From Terrimesophilobacter sp039923755 (GTDB lineage: Bacteria > Actinomycetota > Actinomycetes > Actinomycetales > Microbacteriaceae): DNA of 16,107 nt. Below the pieces are notes generated by a model that worked only from the letters and a program-made list of their open reading frames with translations, did not search any database and was not told where the DNA came from. Positions 6,117 to 12,787 of this stretch are shown here, piece after piece. The first letter of the stretch is position 1; the number at the start of each line of letters is the position of its first letter. The stretch spans positions 1 through 16,107 of the forward strand of contig JBDTCD010000056.1 of the NCBI GenBank assembly GCA_039923755.1. Reading direction: 5' to 3'. A program made the translations under genes and the position numbers.

Positions 6117-7162
6117 CGCAGTATCCGGATGTCATCCGCGCGGCCTATGCCGAACTCATCGTGAGCGATCTCGCGGCGAGCCGCGCGTTCTACGTCGATG
6201 TGCTCGGACTCGTCGTCACCCACGAGGACGAGAGCGCAATCTACCTTCGTGCGTTCGAGGAATACCTGCACCACTCCCTCGTGTTACGGGTCGGCCCCGT
6301 TCCCGCGCTGGGCGTGCTTGCGTACCGGGTGCGTTCCCAGGCGGAGGTGGCAACGGCTGCGAGCTATTTCGAGAATCTTGGATGCCCGGTCGAGCACCGT
6401 TCCGCTGGAGCACTGAGAGGTATGGGTGAGGCGGTTCGCGTCGAGGACCCGCTCGGCTTCCCCATCGAGTTCTTCTATGACGCCGAGCATGTGGAGAGAT
6501 TCACTCGCCGCTACGACGTGCACGGTGCCGGTGCGATCTCCCGTCTCGACCACTTCAACATCATGACGCCGGATGTCCCGCGTGCCCAGCGGTACTACCA
6601 GGATCTGGGCTTCCGTGTGTCGGAGGACATCCAGGATGCCGAAGGCACCGTGTACGCGTCGTGGTTGTACCGCAAAGCCACCGTGCACGACATTGCTCTC
6701 ACCGGTGGGGACGGCCCGCGGATGCACCACATCGCGTTTGCCACACACGAACGCGCACAGATCCTGAATATTTGCGATCATTTGGGGGCGCTACGCCGCT
6801 CGGACATGATCGAACGTGGACCCGGCCGACACGGTGTATCGAACGCATTTTACCTGTACCTTCGCGACCCTGACGGCCATCGGATCGAGATCTACACGCA
6901 CGACTATTACACGGGCGACCCCGACAACCCCACCCTCACTTGGGACGTACACGACAATCAGCGCCGCGACTGGTGGGGCAACCCTGTCGTGCCCAGTTGG
7001 TATGCGGAGGGTTCGACCGTGCTCGGCCTGGACGGTACGCCGAAACCACTGGTGGAACGTGTGGAGGCACAGGAGGCTGCTGTCACCATCGGTGCGGACG
7101 GCTTCTCCTACACGCGTGCGGGCGATGCGATGCCGGAGTACAAGCTGGGCAACCAGCTCTAG
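6113..7162 (+). CDS. hpaD: 3,4-dihydroxyphenylacetate (homoprotocatechuate) 2,3-dioxygenase, extradiol VOC type
   Basis: A 349-residue extradiol dioxygenase of the vicinal-oxygen-chelate superfamily, like the Brevibacterium fuscum and Arthrobacter enzymes rather than the LigB-type HpaD of E. coli. Metal ligands: His147 (RLDHFN), His206 (RMHHIAF) and Glu259 (HRIEIYTHDYYTGDPDN). With a constant offset of 8 these align to His155, His214 and Glu267 of the B. fuscum enzyme, and His192, Trp184, Arg235, His240, Tyr249 and Arg285 fall on its second-sphere residues. The metal (Fe or Mn) cannot be told from sequence. The start is ATG 6113, overlapping the hpaE stop (ATGA), with GGAG 7 nt upstream; the open frame extends back to 5945 but that part is hpaE in another frame. 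The last codons carry a terminator-like hairpin, and the MFS gene ends 3 bp away on the other strand. Confidence 0.96.
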   Translation: MTQYPDVIRAAYAELIVSDLAASRAFYVDVLGLVVTHEDESAIYLRAFEEYLHHSLVLRVGPVPALGVLAYRVRSQAEVATAASYFENLGCPVEHRSAGALRGMGEAVRVEDPLGFPIEFFYDAEHVERFTRRYDVHGAGAISRLDHFNIMTPDVPRAQRYYQDLGFRVSEDIQDAEGTVYASWLYRKATVHDIALTGGDGPRMHHIAFATHERAQILNICDHLGALRRSDMIERGPGRHGVSNAFYLYLRDPDGHRIEIYTHDYYTGDPDNPTLTWDVHDNQRRDWWGNPVVPSWYAEGSTVLGLDGTPKPLVERVEAQEAAVTIGADGFSYTRAGDAMPEYKLGNQL

Positions 7163-7167
7163 GTTTT
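7143..7167 (+). terminator. Intrinsic terminator-like hairpin at the end of the hpaD operon
   Basis: AGCTGG (7143-7148), GCAA loop, CCAGCT (7153-7158) make a perfect 6-bp stem closed by a GNRA tetraloop. TTTT follows at 7164-7167, five bases after the stem. The stem is inside the final codons of hpaD and the T-run overlaps the stop codon of the MFS gene. In the opposite direction there is no T-run, so it should act mainly on the plus strand. The short T-tract makes it a modest terminator. Confidence 0.5.
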
Positions 7168-8368
7168 AAAGCGCACCCTCGTCTGCCGCCTCGGCAGTGG
7201 TGTCGCCGAGAGGTCGCGGATGTCGCGGCTGATCGGAGGGGTCCCGCAGCAGGAACGCGAGACCGAGGCACACAGCGGTGAGGCCGATAAGGATCACGAA
7301 GCTCACTTGCAGGCTTGACTGGTCGGCGATGAAACCCAAAATCGGAGTGAACAGCCCGCCGACGGTCACCGCAAGACCGACTGTGACACCGCTGGCAATA
7401 CCGATCCGGTTCGGAAGGTAGTCCTGCCCGAGAATCACGAACACGGCAAACGGAACGAAGATTGCAACCCCGAACAGGGCGACGAACACCATCGCGAGCG
7501 ACCAGGTCGGCGCCAGCACAAGGCCCACAAGGGACGGAATCGCCAGCGCGAATCCGATCCGGATGCTGAGCAGCCTGCCCACACGGTCCGCAAGCCAGCC
7601 ACCGATGAGGGTTCCCACCGCTCCGAAGGCGAGGAACACCGTGAGTGCCGCACCGCCGAGTGCCTGTGATGTACCGAAGTCATGGATGAAGTACAGCGCG
7701 ATGAAGGACACCGCACCGAAGAACACGATGGAACGCACCACAACGACAGCTGTGAGGCGGAGGAACCCTGGCCAGTTATCGGGTCCCGGCGGATGGAAGA
7801 CCGGGCGAGGAGTGTCGGCCGGACCGTCGAGTACACGGCGCAGCCATATGACGATGACCACGGCCATGACGACGGCGGGGATAACGAGGAACGGCGTTCC
7901 GCCGAGCCCCGTCAACAACAAAAGCGGTGTCGCGACGAGGGATCCCATGGCGAAACCAAGGTTGCCACCGACGGCGAAGACGCTCATCGCGCGGTTACTG
8001 TTACCTGCTGCGGTCCTCGCGGCGCGAGCTGCTTCCGGGTGGTATGCGGAGATTCCTACGCCAGCGATAGCGATCACAACCCACGTCATCCAATATTCGG
8101 GAGTGAAGGCCACAAGGCTCACACCGATTGCGGCCGTCACCATTCCGGTGGGAATCAGCCACCGTCGAGGCTTTCGATCTCCCCACCATCCGAAGGCCGG
8201 CTGCGCAACCGACGAGAGCAGGTTTGCTGCAAGGGTCAGGCCCGCGACGGCCGCATAGCTGTAGTGGCGCTCCAGGACAAGGAACGGCAACAGGGCGGGC
8301 ACCACACCCTGGTAGAAATCATCGATCAGGTGGGATGTCGCCATGAAGGCGATCCCACGACGATTCAC
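7166..8368 (-). CDS. MFS transporter, Fsr (fosmidomycin-resistance)-like
   Basis: A 400-residue integral membrane protein with about 12 hydrophobic segments and a central hydrophilic loop near residues 180-200. The YHPEAARAARTA segment followed by SVFAVGGNLGFAMG (~106-142) resembles the Fsr subgroup of the major facilitator superfamily, whose characterised member exports fosmidomycin; WWGDRKPRRW and GWLADRVGR are the cytoplasmic loop 2-3 motif copies. The start is GTG 8368, whose GTGA overlaps the pncA stop, implying translational coupling; ATG at 8344 (residue 9) is an alternative because no strong ribosome site is visible. It ends 3 bp from hpaD on the opposite strand. It is not of the HpaX type, so a role in hydroxyphenylacetate uptake is unlikely. 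The substrate is unknown. Confidence 0.85.
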   Translation of the reverse strand: MNRRGIAFMATSHLIDDFYQGVVPALLPFLVLERHYSYAAVAGLTLAANLLSSVAQPAFGWWGDRKPRRWLIPTGMVTAAIGVSLVAFTPEYWMTWVVIAIAGVGISAYHPEAARAARTAAGNSNRAMSVFAVGGNLGFAMGSLVATPLLLLTGLGGTPFLVIPAVVMAVVIVIWLRRVLDGPADTPRPVFHPPGPDNWPGFLRLTAVVVVRSIVFFGAVSFIALYFIHDFGTSQALGGAALTVFLAFGAVGTLIGGWLADRVGRLLSIRIGFALAIPSLVGLVLAPTWSLAMVFVALFGVAIFVPFAVFVILGQDYLPNRIGIASGVTVGLAVTVGGLFTPILGFIADQSSLQVSFVILIGLTAVCLGLAFLLRDPSDQPRHPRPLGDTTAEAADEGAL

Positions 8369-8955
8369 GTGAGTGATGTCGACTCCGTGATCTCCGCACC
8401 GGCGTAACCAAGTTCTGCGAGCGCCGCCTCGGAACTCTCGGCGTTGACTCCGGCGACAAGGTCGGTGAAGATCCTCACGTGCCGGCCGTAGGCGAGCGCA
8501 TCGAGAGTTGAAGAACGCACGCAGTAGTCGGTGGCGATGCCGACAATGTCTATGTCGATGACGCCGAGTTCATCCAAGAGCTTGCCGAGGCCTCCACCCT
8601 CGGCGGATGTTCCCTCGAAGATCGAATAGGCGGGAACTCCCTGGCCTTTGAGGATGTGGTGCGTCACGGTCGCGATGTCGAGCGCAGGGTGGTATTCAGC
8701 GCCCGGTGTTTCGGCAACACAGTGGATCGGCCAGGTCGTGACGAAGTTGGGTTCCTCGGAGGTCGCGAAGTGGCCGCCATTGTCGTTGTCGGGATCGTGC
8801 CAGTCCCGCGATGCGAACACCTCGTCGTAGTCGCCGGAATGCGCGCCCAGAAAATCGCTGATTCGCGCTGCAACGCCTGCTCCGCCCTCGACGCCGAGAG
8901 CGCCACCCTCAGTGAAATCGTTCTGAACGTCGATGATGAACAGCGCTCTGGTCAT
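8365..8955 (-). CDS. pncA: Nicotinamidase (isochorismatase-family amidohydrolase)
   Basis: A 196-residue cytoplasmic enzyme that hydrolyses nicotinamide to nicotinate and ammonia for NAD salvage. The catalytic triad is visible: Asp9 (LFIIDVQNDF), Lys103 (HILKGQ) and Cys145 (GIATDYCVRSS). Metal-binding residues Asp51, His53, His62 and His78 (DWHDPDND, GHF, WPIHC) are also present. ATG 8955 is chosen because the conserved domain begins there; an in-frame ATG at 8997 would overlap dacB. The start is 14 bp after the dacB stop, with a distant AGGA near the stop codon as the only ribosome-site candidate. The MFS gene begins on its stop codon. Pyrazinamidase activity is expected for this family. Confidence 0.94.
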   Translation of the reverse strand: MTRALFIIDVQNDFTEGGALGVEGGAGVAARISDFLGAHSGDYDEVFASRDWHDPDNDNGGHFATSEEPNFVTTWPIHCVAETPGAEYHPALDIATVTHHILKGQGVPAYSIFEGTSAEGGGLGKLLDELGVIDIDIVGIATDYCVRSSTLDALAYGRHVRIFTDLVAGVNAESSEAALAELGYAGAEITESTSLT

Positions 8956-8969
8956 GGTCCGATGAAGTC

Positions 8970-10505
8970 CTAATTGTTCGAAAGGTTGTTTCCACAAGTG
9001 AAGACACCGGTTGTGACAGTGTCGAGCGCATCCATGGCGTTCGCCTTGACTGGCCCGAGCGCATAGAACGCGAATGACAGCACCGATCCGTCCTGCGCTT
9101 TAGTCCATCCGGCAAGCGTTCGCGCCGAATTGATCCATCCAGTCTTCGCCGTGACATTGCCTCGCGCAATTGCATTCGGTCCGGTGAATCGGCTCGCCAG
9201 CGTTCCCGTCTTGCCGGCAATCGGCAGGGCGGCCTTGATCACGCCGAGCCCCTGCTCGCCCGTCGCAACTTTCGCCATGAGCTGGGCCATGAGCAACGGC
9301 GGAACGGCATTCTTCGCGCTCAGCCCGGAGCCATCCTCGATGAACATCCCTGCGGTATTGAGCCCCAGGTTTGCAATGGTGCCCGGGATGATCGAGTTGA
9401 GCGAAGCGGCGGTTCCACCGCCGCCCGATTCTTTGGAAACCACTCGCGCGATCATCTCTGCGAGCGTGTTGTCCGACATGGGGAGCATCTGCCCGATCAG
9501 GGTCTTGATCGGCTGCGACGTCACCTCGGCAAGTTTTGGCAGGCCCGGTGTCGCGTTACCCAACGTGATGGTGACGGGATTAGGGAGATTCAGGGCGGCG
9601 ACGAAGGCGTCTCCGGCACGGCCGATCGGATCGGTGCTGCGGGGGCTCGTGGCCTTCTGCGGGTTGGCACGGTCGCCATCCACCATCAGCGCGGTAACTT
9701 CGGAGTGGTAGCCGATCGTCTGTTCGCTGCGCTGCCAGGTGGGATCCCACTTATCGGCAGGGTTCCAGTAACTCGCGTCGAGGATGACGCTGGTGATGTC
9801 TTCACCAGGGTGGTTTCTCTCCCATGCGGTCTTGGTCTGGGCCGCCAGATCGGAAAGTTTCGGCGCACCCTGGTATACACTTTCGACTCCCACCGGCAGT
9901 GCGCTCAGGGTGGGGTCGCCGCCGCCGACCAGGACGATACTGCCGGGAGTCGCTCCCTCATACACCCTGGTTGACATCCGGAACTCGGGCCCGATGGTCA
10001 TCAGTGCTGCGCTGGCGGTGATCACCTTGAGTACACTCGCCGTCGCCGCAGGCTTGTCGGCGTTTCGGTCAAACAGAACCTCGCCGGTTGTCACGTTGAT
10101 GACGGATCCCTCGAAGGTCAGAAGGCGCGGGTCCTGGGCGAGGGCGTTGATCGAGCAGGTACGCAGTGCCGTCGCAACGGCGGGTTCGGGAGGGACCTCG
10201 CGGGATGGGATGGGAGTTGGCGTCTCACTGTGCACCAGCGCGACGGGTACTGCGGATCCGATTGCCACTCCGCCGAACACGGCTGCCGACCCGAGGAGAA
10301 GGAAAATGACACCAAGCGCAGAGAACATCCAAACGTTCGGATGCCGGGCAATGGCGGCGGCAAGTCCTCGCGCAGGGCGATCGCCTGCTGGCATCCCTTG
10401 ACCTCCCACTCCACCCAACACTTCCGTTGCGGGGTCTGCGGGAACGTGAGCAGAATGGTTGGCCTGCCGAGCTGCCCGTCGGGTCAGCGGTTCCTCGTCA
10501 CTCAC
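8970..10505 (-). CDS. dacB: D-alanyl-D-alanine carboxypeptidase/endopeptidase, PBP4 (peptidase S13) family
   Basis: A 511-residue class C low-molecular-weight penicillin-binding protein that trims peptidoglycan peptides outside the membrane. There is a ~55-residue charged N-terminal tail, one membrane segment (~58-92, likely N-in), then the serine peptidase domain. Active-site motifs: SVLK (157-160, nucleophile Ser157), SDN (344-346) and KTG (454-456, in AKTGWINSARTLAGW). A second KTG at 432-434 lies in the AGKTGTL loop and is not the catalytic one. GTG 10505 is preferred to the TTG at 10526; a TACTAT hexamer ends 6 bp before the GTG, consistent with a leaderless start. pncA follows after 14 bp. 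An oxidoreductase gene on the same strand ends 64 bp upstream. Confidence 0.92.
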   Translation of the reverse strand: MSDEEPLTRRAARQANHSAHVPADPATEVLGGVGGQGMPAGDRPARGLAAAIARHPNVWMFSALGVIFLLLGSAAVFGGVAIGSAVPVALVHSETPTPIPSREVPPEPAVATALRTCSINALAQDPRLLTFEGSVINVTTGEVLFDRNADKPAATASVLKVITASAALMTIGPEFRMSTRVYEGATPGSIVLVGGGDPTLSALPVGVESVYQGAPKLSDLAAQTKTAWERNHPGEDITSVILDASYWNPADKWDPTWQRSEQTIGYHSEVTALMVDGDRANPQKATSPRSTDPIGRAGDAFVAALNLPNPVTITLGNATPGLPKLAEVTSQPIKTLIGQMLPMSDNTLAEMIARVVSKESGGGGTAASLNSIIPGTIANLGLNTAGMFIEDGSGLSAKNAVPPLLMAQLMAKVATGEQGLGVIKAALPIAGKTGTLASRFTGPNAIARGNVTAKTGWINSARTLAGWTKAQDGSVLSFAFYALGPVKANAMDALDTVTTGVFTCGNNLSNN

Positions 10506-10511
10506 TCGCCC

Positions 10512-10517
10512 ATAGTA
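10512..10517 (-). promoter_or_regulatory. Candidate -10 box for leaderless dacB
   Basis: The minus strand reads TACTAT, fitting TAnnnT, followed by 6 bp and the dacB GTG. I see no well-spaced -35; GTGACA occurs but with a 22-bp spacer. The position would start transcription at or next to the start codon. Confidence 0.35.
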
Positions 10518-10569
10518 TCGGCGCAACTGGCGAGGTATCTGTCACACGCGACGTGGTGCACGAGCCCAC

Positions 10570-11553
10570 TCAGGTTTCGCCCGGGTAGGTCAGCCCGATC
10601 TGCCGCCGTACCTCGTCCAGGGTCTCCATGATGTGCACCGATTCGCTCGGCGGCAGGAGGTCACTCTCGCTCGAGCCCTCAGCGACGAGTCGCTCCAGCT
10701 CCCACGCCTGGAACTGCATGCCACGGCCCGTCACCGACCCATCAAACGTTTCCACCGGTGCACCGTGCCGGTCGAAAACTGTGAATGACGTCGGCGAATA
10801 CCACACCGAATCGAGTGAGATGCGCCCGGTGGTGCCGATGACGGTTGCGGTATTCGGCCCTGGCGCATCGAGTGCTGTGTGGAGTACGGCCTGCTCCCCG
10901 CCGGGGTAGGCCAGAATGATTGCCGTTTGGCGGTCGACCCCGGTGTCGGTGAGCGTTGCGTTCGCCTGAATACTCGCTGGAGCGCCAAACAGGTCCCACG
11001 CGAAGGAGACCGGGTAGATGCCGAGGTCGAGCAGGGCGCCTCCGCCGAGGTCGGGATTCCTGAGTCGATGGGCCGGGTCGTCGGGCAGGAGTTGGTTGTG
11101 GTCGGCAAGCAGGGTGCGCAACTCCCCAATAACTCCGCTCGCGATGATCTCGCGGACGCGAAACATGTGGGGAAGGAACCTGGTCCACATCGCCTCGAGG
11201 ATGACAAGACCGCTCGAGTGTGCGCGGGTGACCATCTCCTGTGCTTCCCGAGCATTCAGTGAGAACGCTTTCTCGACGAGGACATGCTTACCGGCATCCA
11301 GCGCGAGCATGGCGTTCTCGAAGTGCATCGGATGTGGGGTGGCGACGTAGACGACATCGACGGCATCGTCTGCGACCAGTGACTCGTAACTCGGATGTGC
11401 GCGGGGAATATCGAACTGCGCAGCGAACGCCTCAGCGCGCTCGAGCGTGCGCGAACCGACGGCAGTCACCGTGAAGCCATGGCTCACCAGGTCTGCCGCC
11501 TGCGCGTGCGCGATCCCACCGGTACCGAGAATGCCCCAACGAAGTGAACTCAT
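10570..11553 (-). CDS. Gfo/Idh/MocA-family NAD(P)-dependent oxidoreductase
   Basis: A 327-residue dehydrogenase-like protein. The N-terminal Rossmann fold shows GILGTGGIA (7-15) and VVYVATPHPMH (67-77). The family EKP motif appears as VEKAFSLNA (93-101), a variant seen in the dihydrodiol/xylose-dehydrogenase-like branch. The C-terminal substrate domain has GGGALLDLGIYPV (170-182), where Asp176 and Tyr180 are in the usual catalytic region. The substrate is probably a sugar or polyol but cannot be specified. ATG 11553 is chosen because the fold begins directly after it; the open frame extends to 11625 over the end of the CAP gene. No Shine-Dalgarno is visible, and a TAGATT hexamer ends 7 bp before the ATG, so the gene may be leaderless. 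It begins 10 bp after the CAP gene stop. Confidence 0.9.
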   Translation of the reverse strand: MSSLRWGILGTGGIAHAQAADLVSHGFTVTAVGSRTLERAEAFAAQFDIPRAHPSYESLVADDAVDVVYVATPHPMHFENAMLALDAGKHVLVEKAFSLNAREAQEMVTRAHSSGLVILEAMWTRFLPHMFRVREIIASGVIGELRTLLADHNQLLPDDPAHRLRNPDLGGGALLDLGIYPVSFAWDLFGAPASIQANATLTDTGVDRQTAIILAYPGGEQAVLHTALDAPGPNTATVIGTTGRISLDSVWYSPTSFTVFDRHGAPVETFDGSVTGRGMQFQAWELERLVAEGSSESDLLPPSESVHIMETLDEVRRQIGLTYPGET

Positions 11554-11560
11554 TGATGCG

Positions 11561-11566
11561 AATCTA
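11561..11566 (-). promoter_or_regulatory. Candidate -10 box overlapping the CAP gene stop codon
   Basis: The minus strand reads TAGATT; its first three bases are the TAG stop of the CAP-domain gene. Exactly 7 bp separate it from the oxidoreductase ATG, the geometry of leaderless promoters in actinobacteria. No clear -35 was found. Confidence 0.4.
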
Positions 11567-12448
11567 GCAGCCACCCCACCGTGCCGCTGCGCGAGTGAAG
11601 GAGTATGGCTCGTTCGGAAGACCACCGTGGGTCATCGCGAAGTAGATGCAGACACCAGCGACGCTCCCCGCGAATGTTGGGCGATACAGTGAGGCCCGGT
11701 GAGGCAGTGAGTTCCACCACTTGGTGGCAACAGTCGCACCGGAGTTGTTGTAGCCGCCCGCGAGGTTTCCATCGCATCCGACGCTGGGAACTCCGTCGCT
11801 ACGCTGGGAACCCATGTGCCCCCAGGCACTGTTCGGGTCGGTGCTTGGGTCTTCCGCCATCCAGAACAACCGAGTCTCCATGCACGCGTCGTAGCGGATG
11901 TGGCTCATGGGAATGGGGTTCAGGCAATTCGCGACGCGGATGGCGTTGTAGGTGCTGGCGAATGCGGCGAGGTCCCCACTGGTCGTGCCGGCAACTCCGC
12001 CAGCCGACGTGCGGCTCGGAGCACCCGCCGTTGATCCGCCGATTGCCGACGGGCAGCTTCCCCCTGATGCAATAACGGCGGCGCGGCGCTCGACGGTTCC
12101 GCTACTGGCCTTAGCGGCCGTGCGGGCGGTTGGCGCCGCCACCACTACCACCACTGGTTTCGGCACCGGCTTTTGCGCAAGGTGTTCGGAGTCCTTCGTC
12201 AGCTGTGCGGCACGCGCCGCCTGCTGTGCAGCGAGTGTGGCCTCACTGAAGTTCAAAACCTGGATAGACCCAGCGGTCTGAATGGCGGCAACCTTGGGCA
12301 CCGAAGCGAAGACAGGGAGCAGCGTCTGTTGGCCAGCACTGGCGGCCGACACCGTTCCGAATAGTGATGGCCCGCTTCCGCCGATGAACGGGAGAACGAG
12401 AGTCAACACGGCCGTGAATACGGCAATGAGAAAAGCAGAGCGCTTCAC
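11564..12448 (-). CDS. Secreted CAP/SCP-domain protein
   Basis: A 294-residue exported protein. Residues 1-38 are a Sec signal peptide (MKRSAFLIAVF..., hydrophobic core, cleavage near SAASA/GQ). Residues ~65-95 form an Ala/Gln-rich, possibly helical stretch, followed by a Pro/Val/Ala-rich low-complexity spacer to ~155. Residues ~160-294 resemble a CAP (SCP/PR1) domain: STYNAIRVANCLNPI, YDACMETRLFWMAED (186-200), GHMGSQ, GCDGNLAGG (224-232) and KWWNSLPHRASLYRP (243-257). Glu191 and His250 match two of the CAP tetrad residues; I do not see the full tetrad. Six cysteines (132, 175, 189, 225, 267, 294) suggest disulfides. The start is GTG 12448 with a G-rich GGGGGGAA ribosome site 5-10 nt upstream. 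Its role at the cell surface is unknown. Confidence 0.78.
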   Translation of the reverse strand: MKRSAFLIAVFTAVLTLVLPFIGGSGPSLFGTVSAASAGQQTLLPVFASVPKVAAIQTAGSIQVLNFSEATLAAQQAARAAQLTKDSEHLAQKPVPKPVVVVVAAPTARTAAKASSGTVERRAAVIASGGSCPSAIGGSTAGAPSRTSAGGVAGTTSGDLAAFASTYNAIRVANCLNPIPMSHIRYDACMETRLFWMAEDPSTDPNSAWGHMGSQRSDGVPSVGCDGNLAGGYNNSGATVATKWWNSLPHRASLYRPTFAGSVAGVCIYFAMTHGGLPNEPYSFTRAAARWGGC

Positions 12449-12669
12449 AACAGTTCCCCCCAGGCACTGATTCTGCGACTGTTCCCCAACGGCCGCTCAT
12501 TCCACGCTACGTCCGCTCAGGCCGCTACCGCAATGCGATCGGGCACACTTTCCCCGGATAACCCCTGTTTTGGGGGCGTTTCGTTGCTCAAAATGTGACG
12601 CCCACGGGGGGTGGACCTGCTAGTCGGTCCCCCTAATGGAGGACCTGATAGGCCCGATGAGTCGACGTG
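12449..12669. other. Intergenic region between tRNA-Thr and the CAP gene
   Basis: No coding region is supported. The tRNA-proximal half contains the hairpin set at 12602-12645. The CAP-proximal half has two related tracts, ACAGTTCCCC (12450-12459) and ACTGTTCCCC (12478-12487), the first covering the CAP ribosome site. CCCC-TGTTTT-GGGG near 12561-12575 can form a short stem. I see no confident promoter. Confidence 0.6.
12602..12645 (-). repeat. Overlapping, mutually exclusive hairpins downstream of tRNA-Thr
   Basis: Read on the minus strand, GGTCCTCC (12645-12638), loop ATTA and GGGGGACC (12633-12626) form an 8-bp stem with one G-U pair. The same GGGGGACC can instead pair with GGTCC-A-CCC (12617-12609, one bulged A). 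CCAC/GTGG (12614-12602) offers a third, small stem. There is no U-run, so it is not a standard terminator. Underlying it is an imperfect direct repeat of 13 bp at 12611-12623 and 12639-12651. Confidence 0.45.
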
Positions 12670-12742
12670 AGCCGCCTGTCAGAATCGAACTGACGACCTT
12701 CTCATTACGAGTGAGATGCTCTACCAACTGAGCTAAGGCGGC
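12670..12742 (-). tRNA. tRNA-Thr (anticodon CGT)
   Basis: A 73-nt cloverleaf reads on the minus strand from GCCGCCTTAGCTC. The acceptor stem GCCGCCT/AGGCGGC pairs 7 of 7, the D arm is GCTC-AGTTGGTA-GAGC, the anticodon arm TCTCA-CTCGTAA-TGAGA, the variable loop AGGTC, and the T arm GTCAG-TTCGATT-CTGAC. The anticodon CGT reads the Thr codon ACG. The discriminator base is T and CCA is not encoded. It starts 45 bp after the tetR stop; no separate promoter is evident, so it may be processed from a tetR read-through transcript. Confidence 0.97.
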
Positions 12743-12787
12743 CGGTCCCCCATCACAGGAGACACAGCATGAAAGCTTAGCCGATCA

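Noticed and set aside
7166..8368. MFS gene as the 4-hydroxyphenylacetate importer (HpaX)
   Set aside because: It is Fsr-like, lies on the opposite strand and is coupled to pncA, so position beside hpaD is convergent rather than operonic.
9180..9220. KTG at residues 432-434 of DacB as the active-site motif
   Set aside because: The S13 family motif is the later AKTG followed by the LAGW block (454-465); the earlier copy is in the AGxxGTL loop.
12449..12669. A c-di-AMP (ydaO-type) riboswitch before the secreted CAP gene
   Set aside because: Such switches precede actinobacterial wall hydrolases and G-rich tracts are present, but I could not find the conserved core sequences and pseudo-symmetric helices.
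12670..12742. tRNA-Thr as an integration site of a mobile element
   Set aside because: No integrase, no repeated tRNA 3' end and no composition break were seen nearby.
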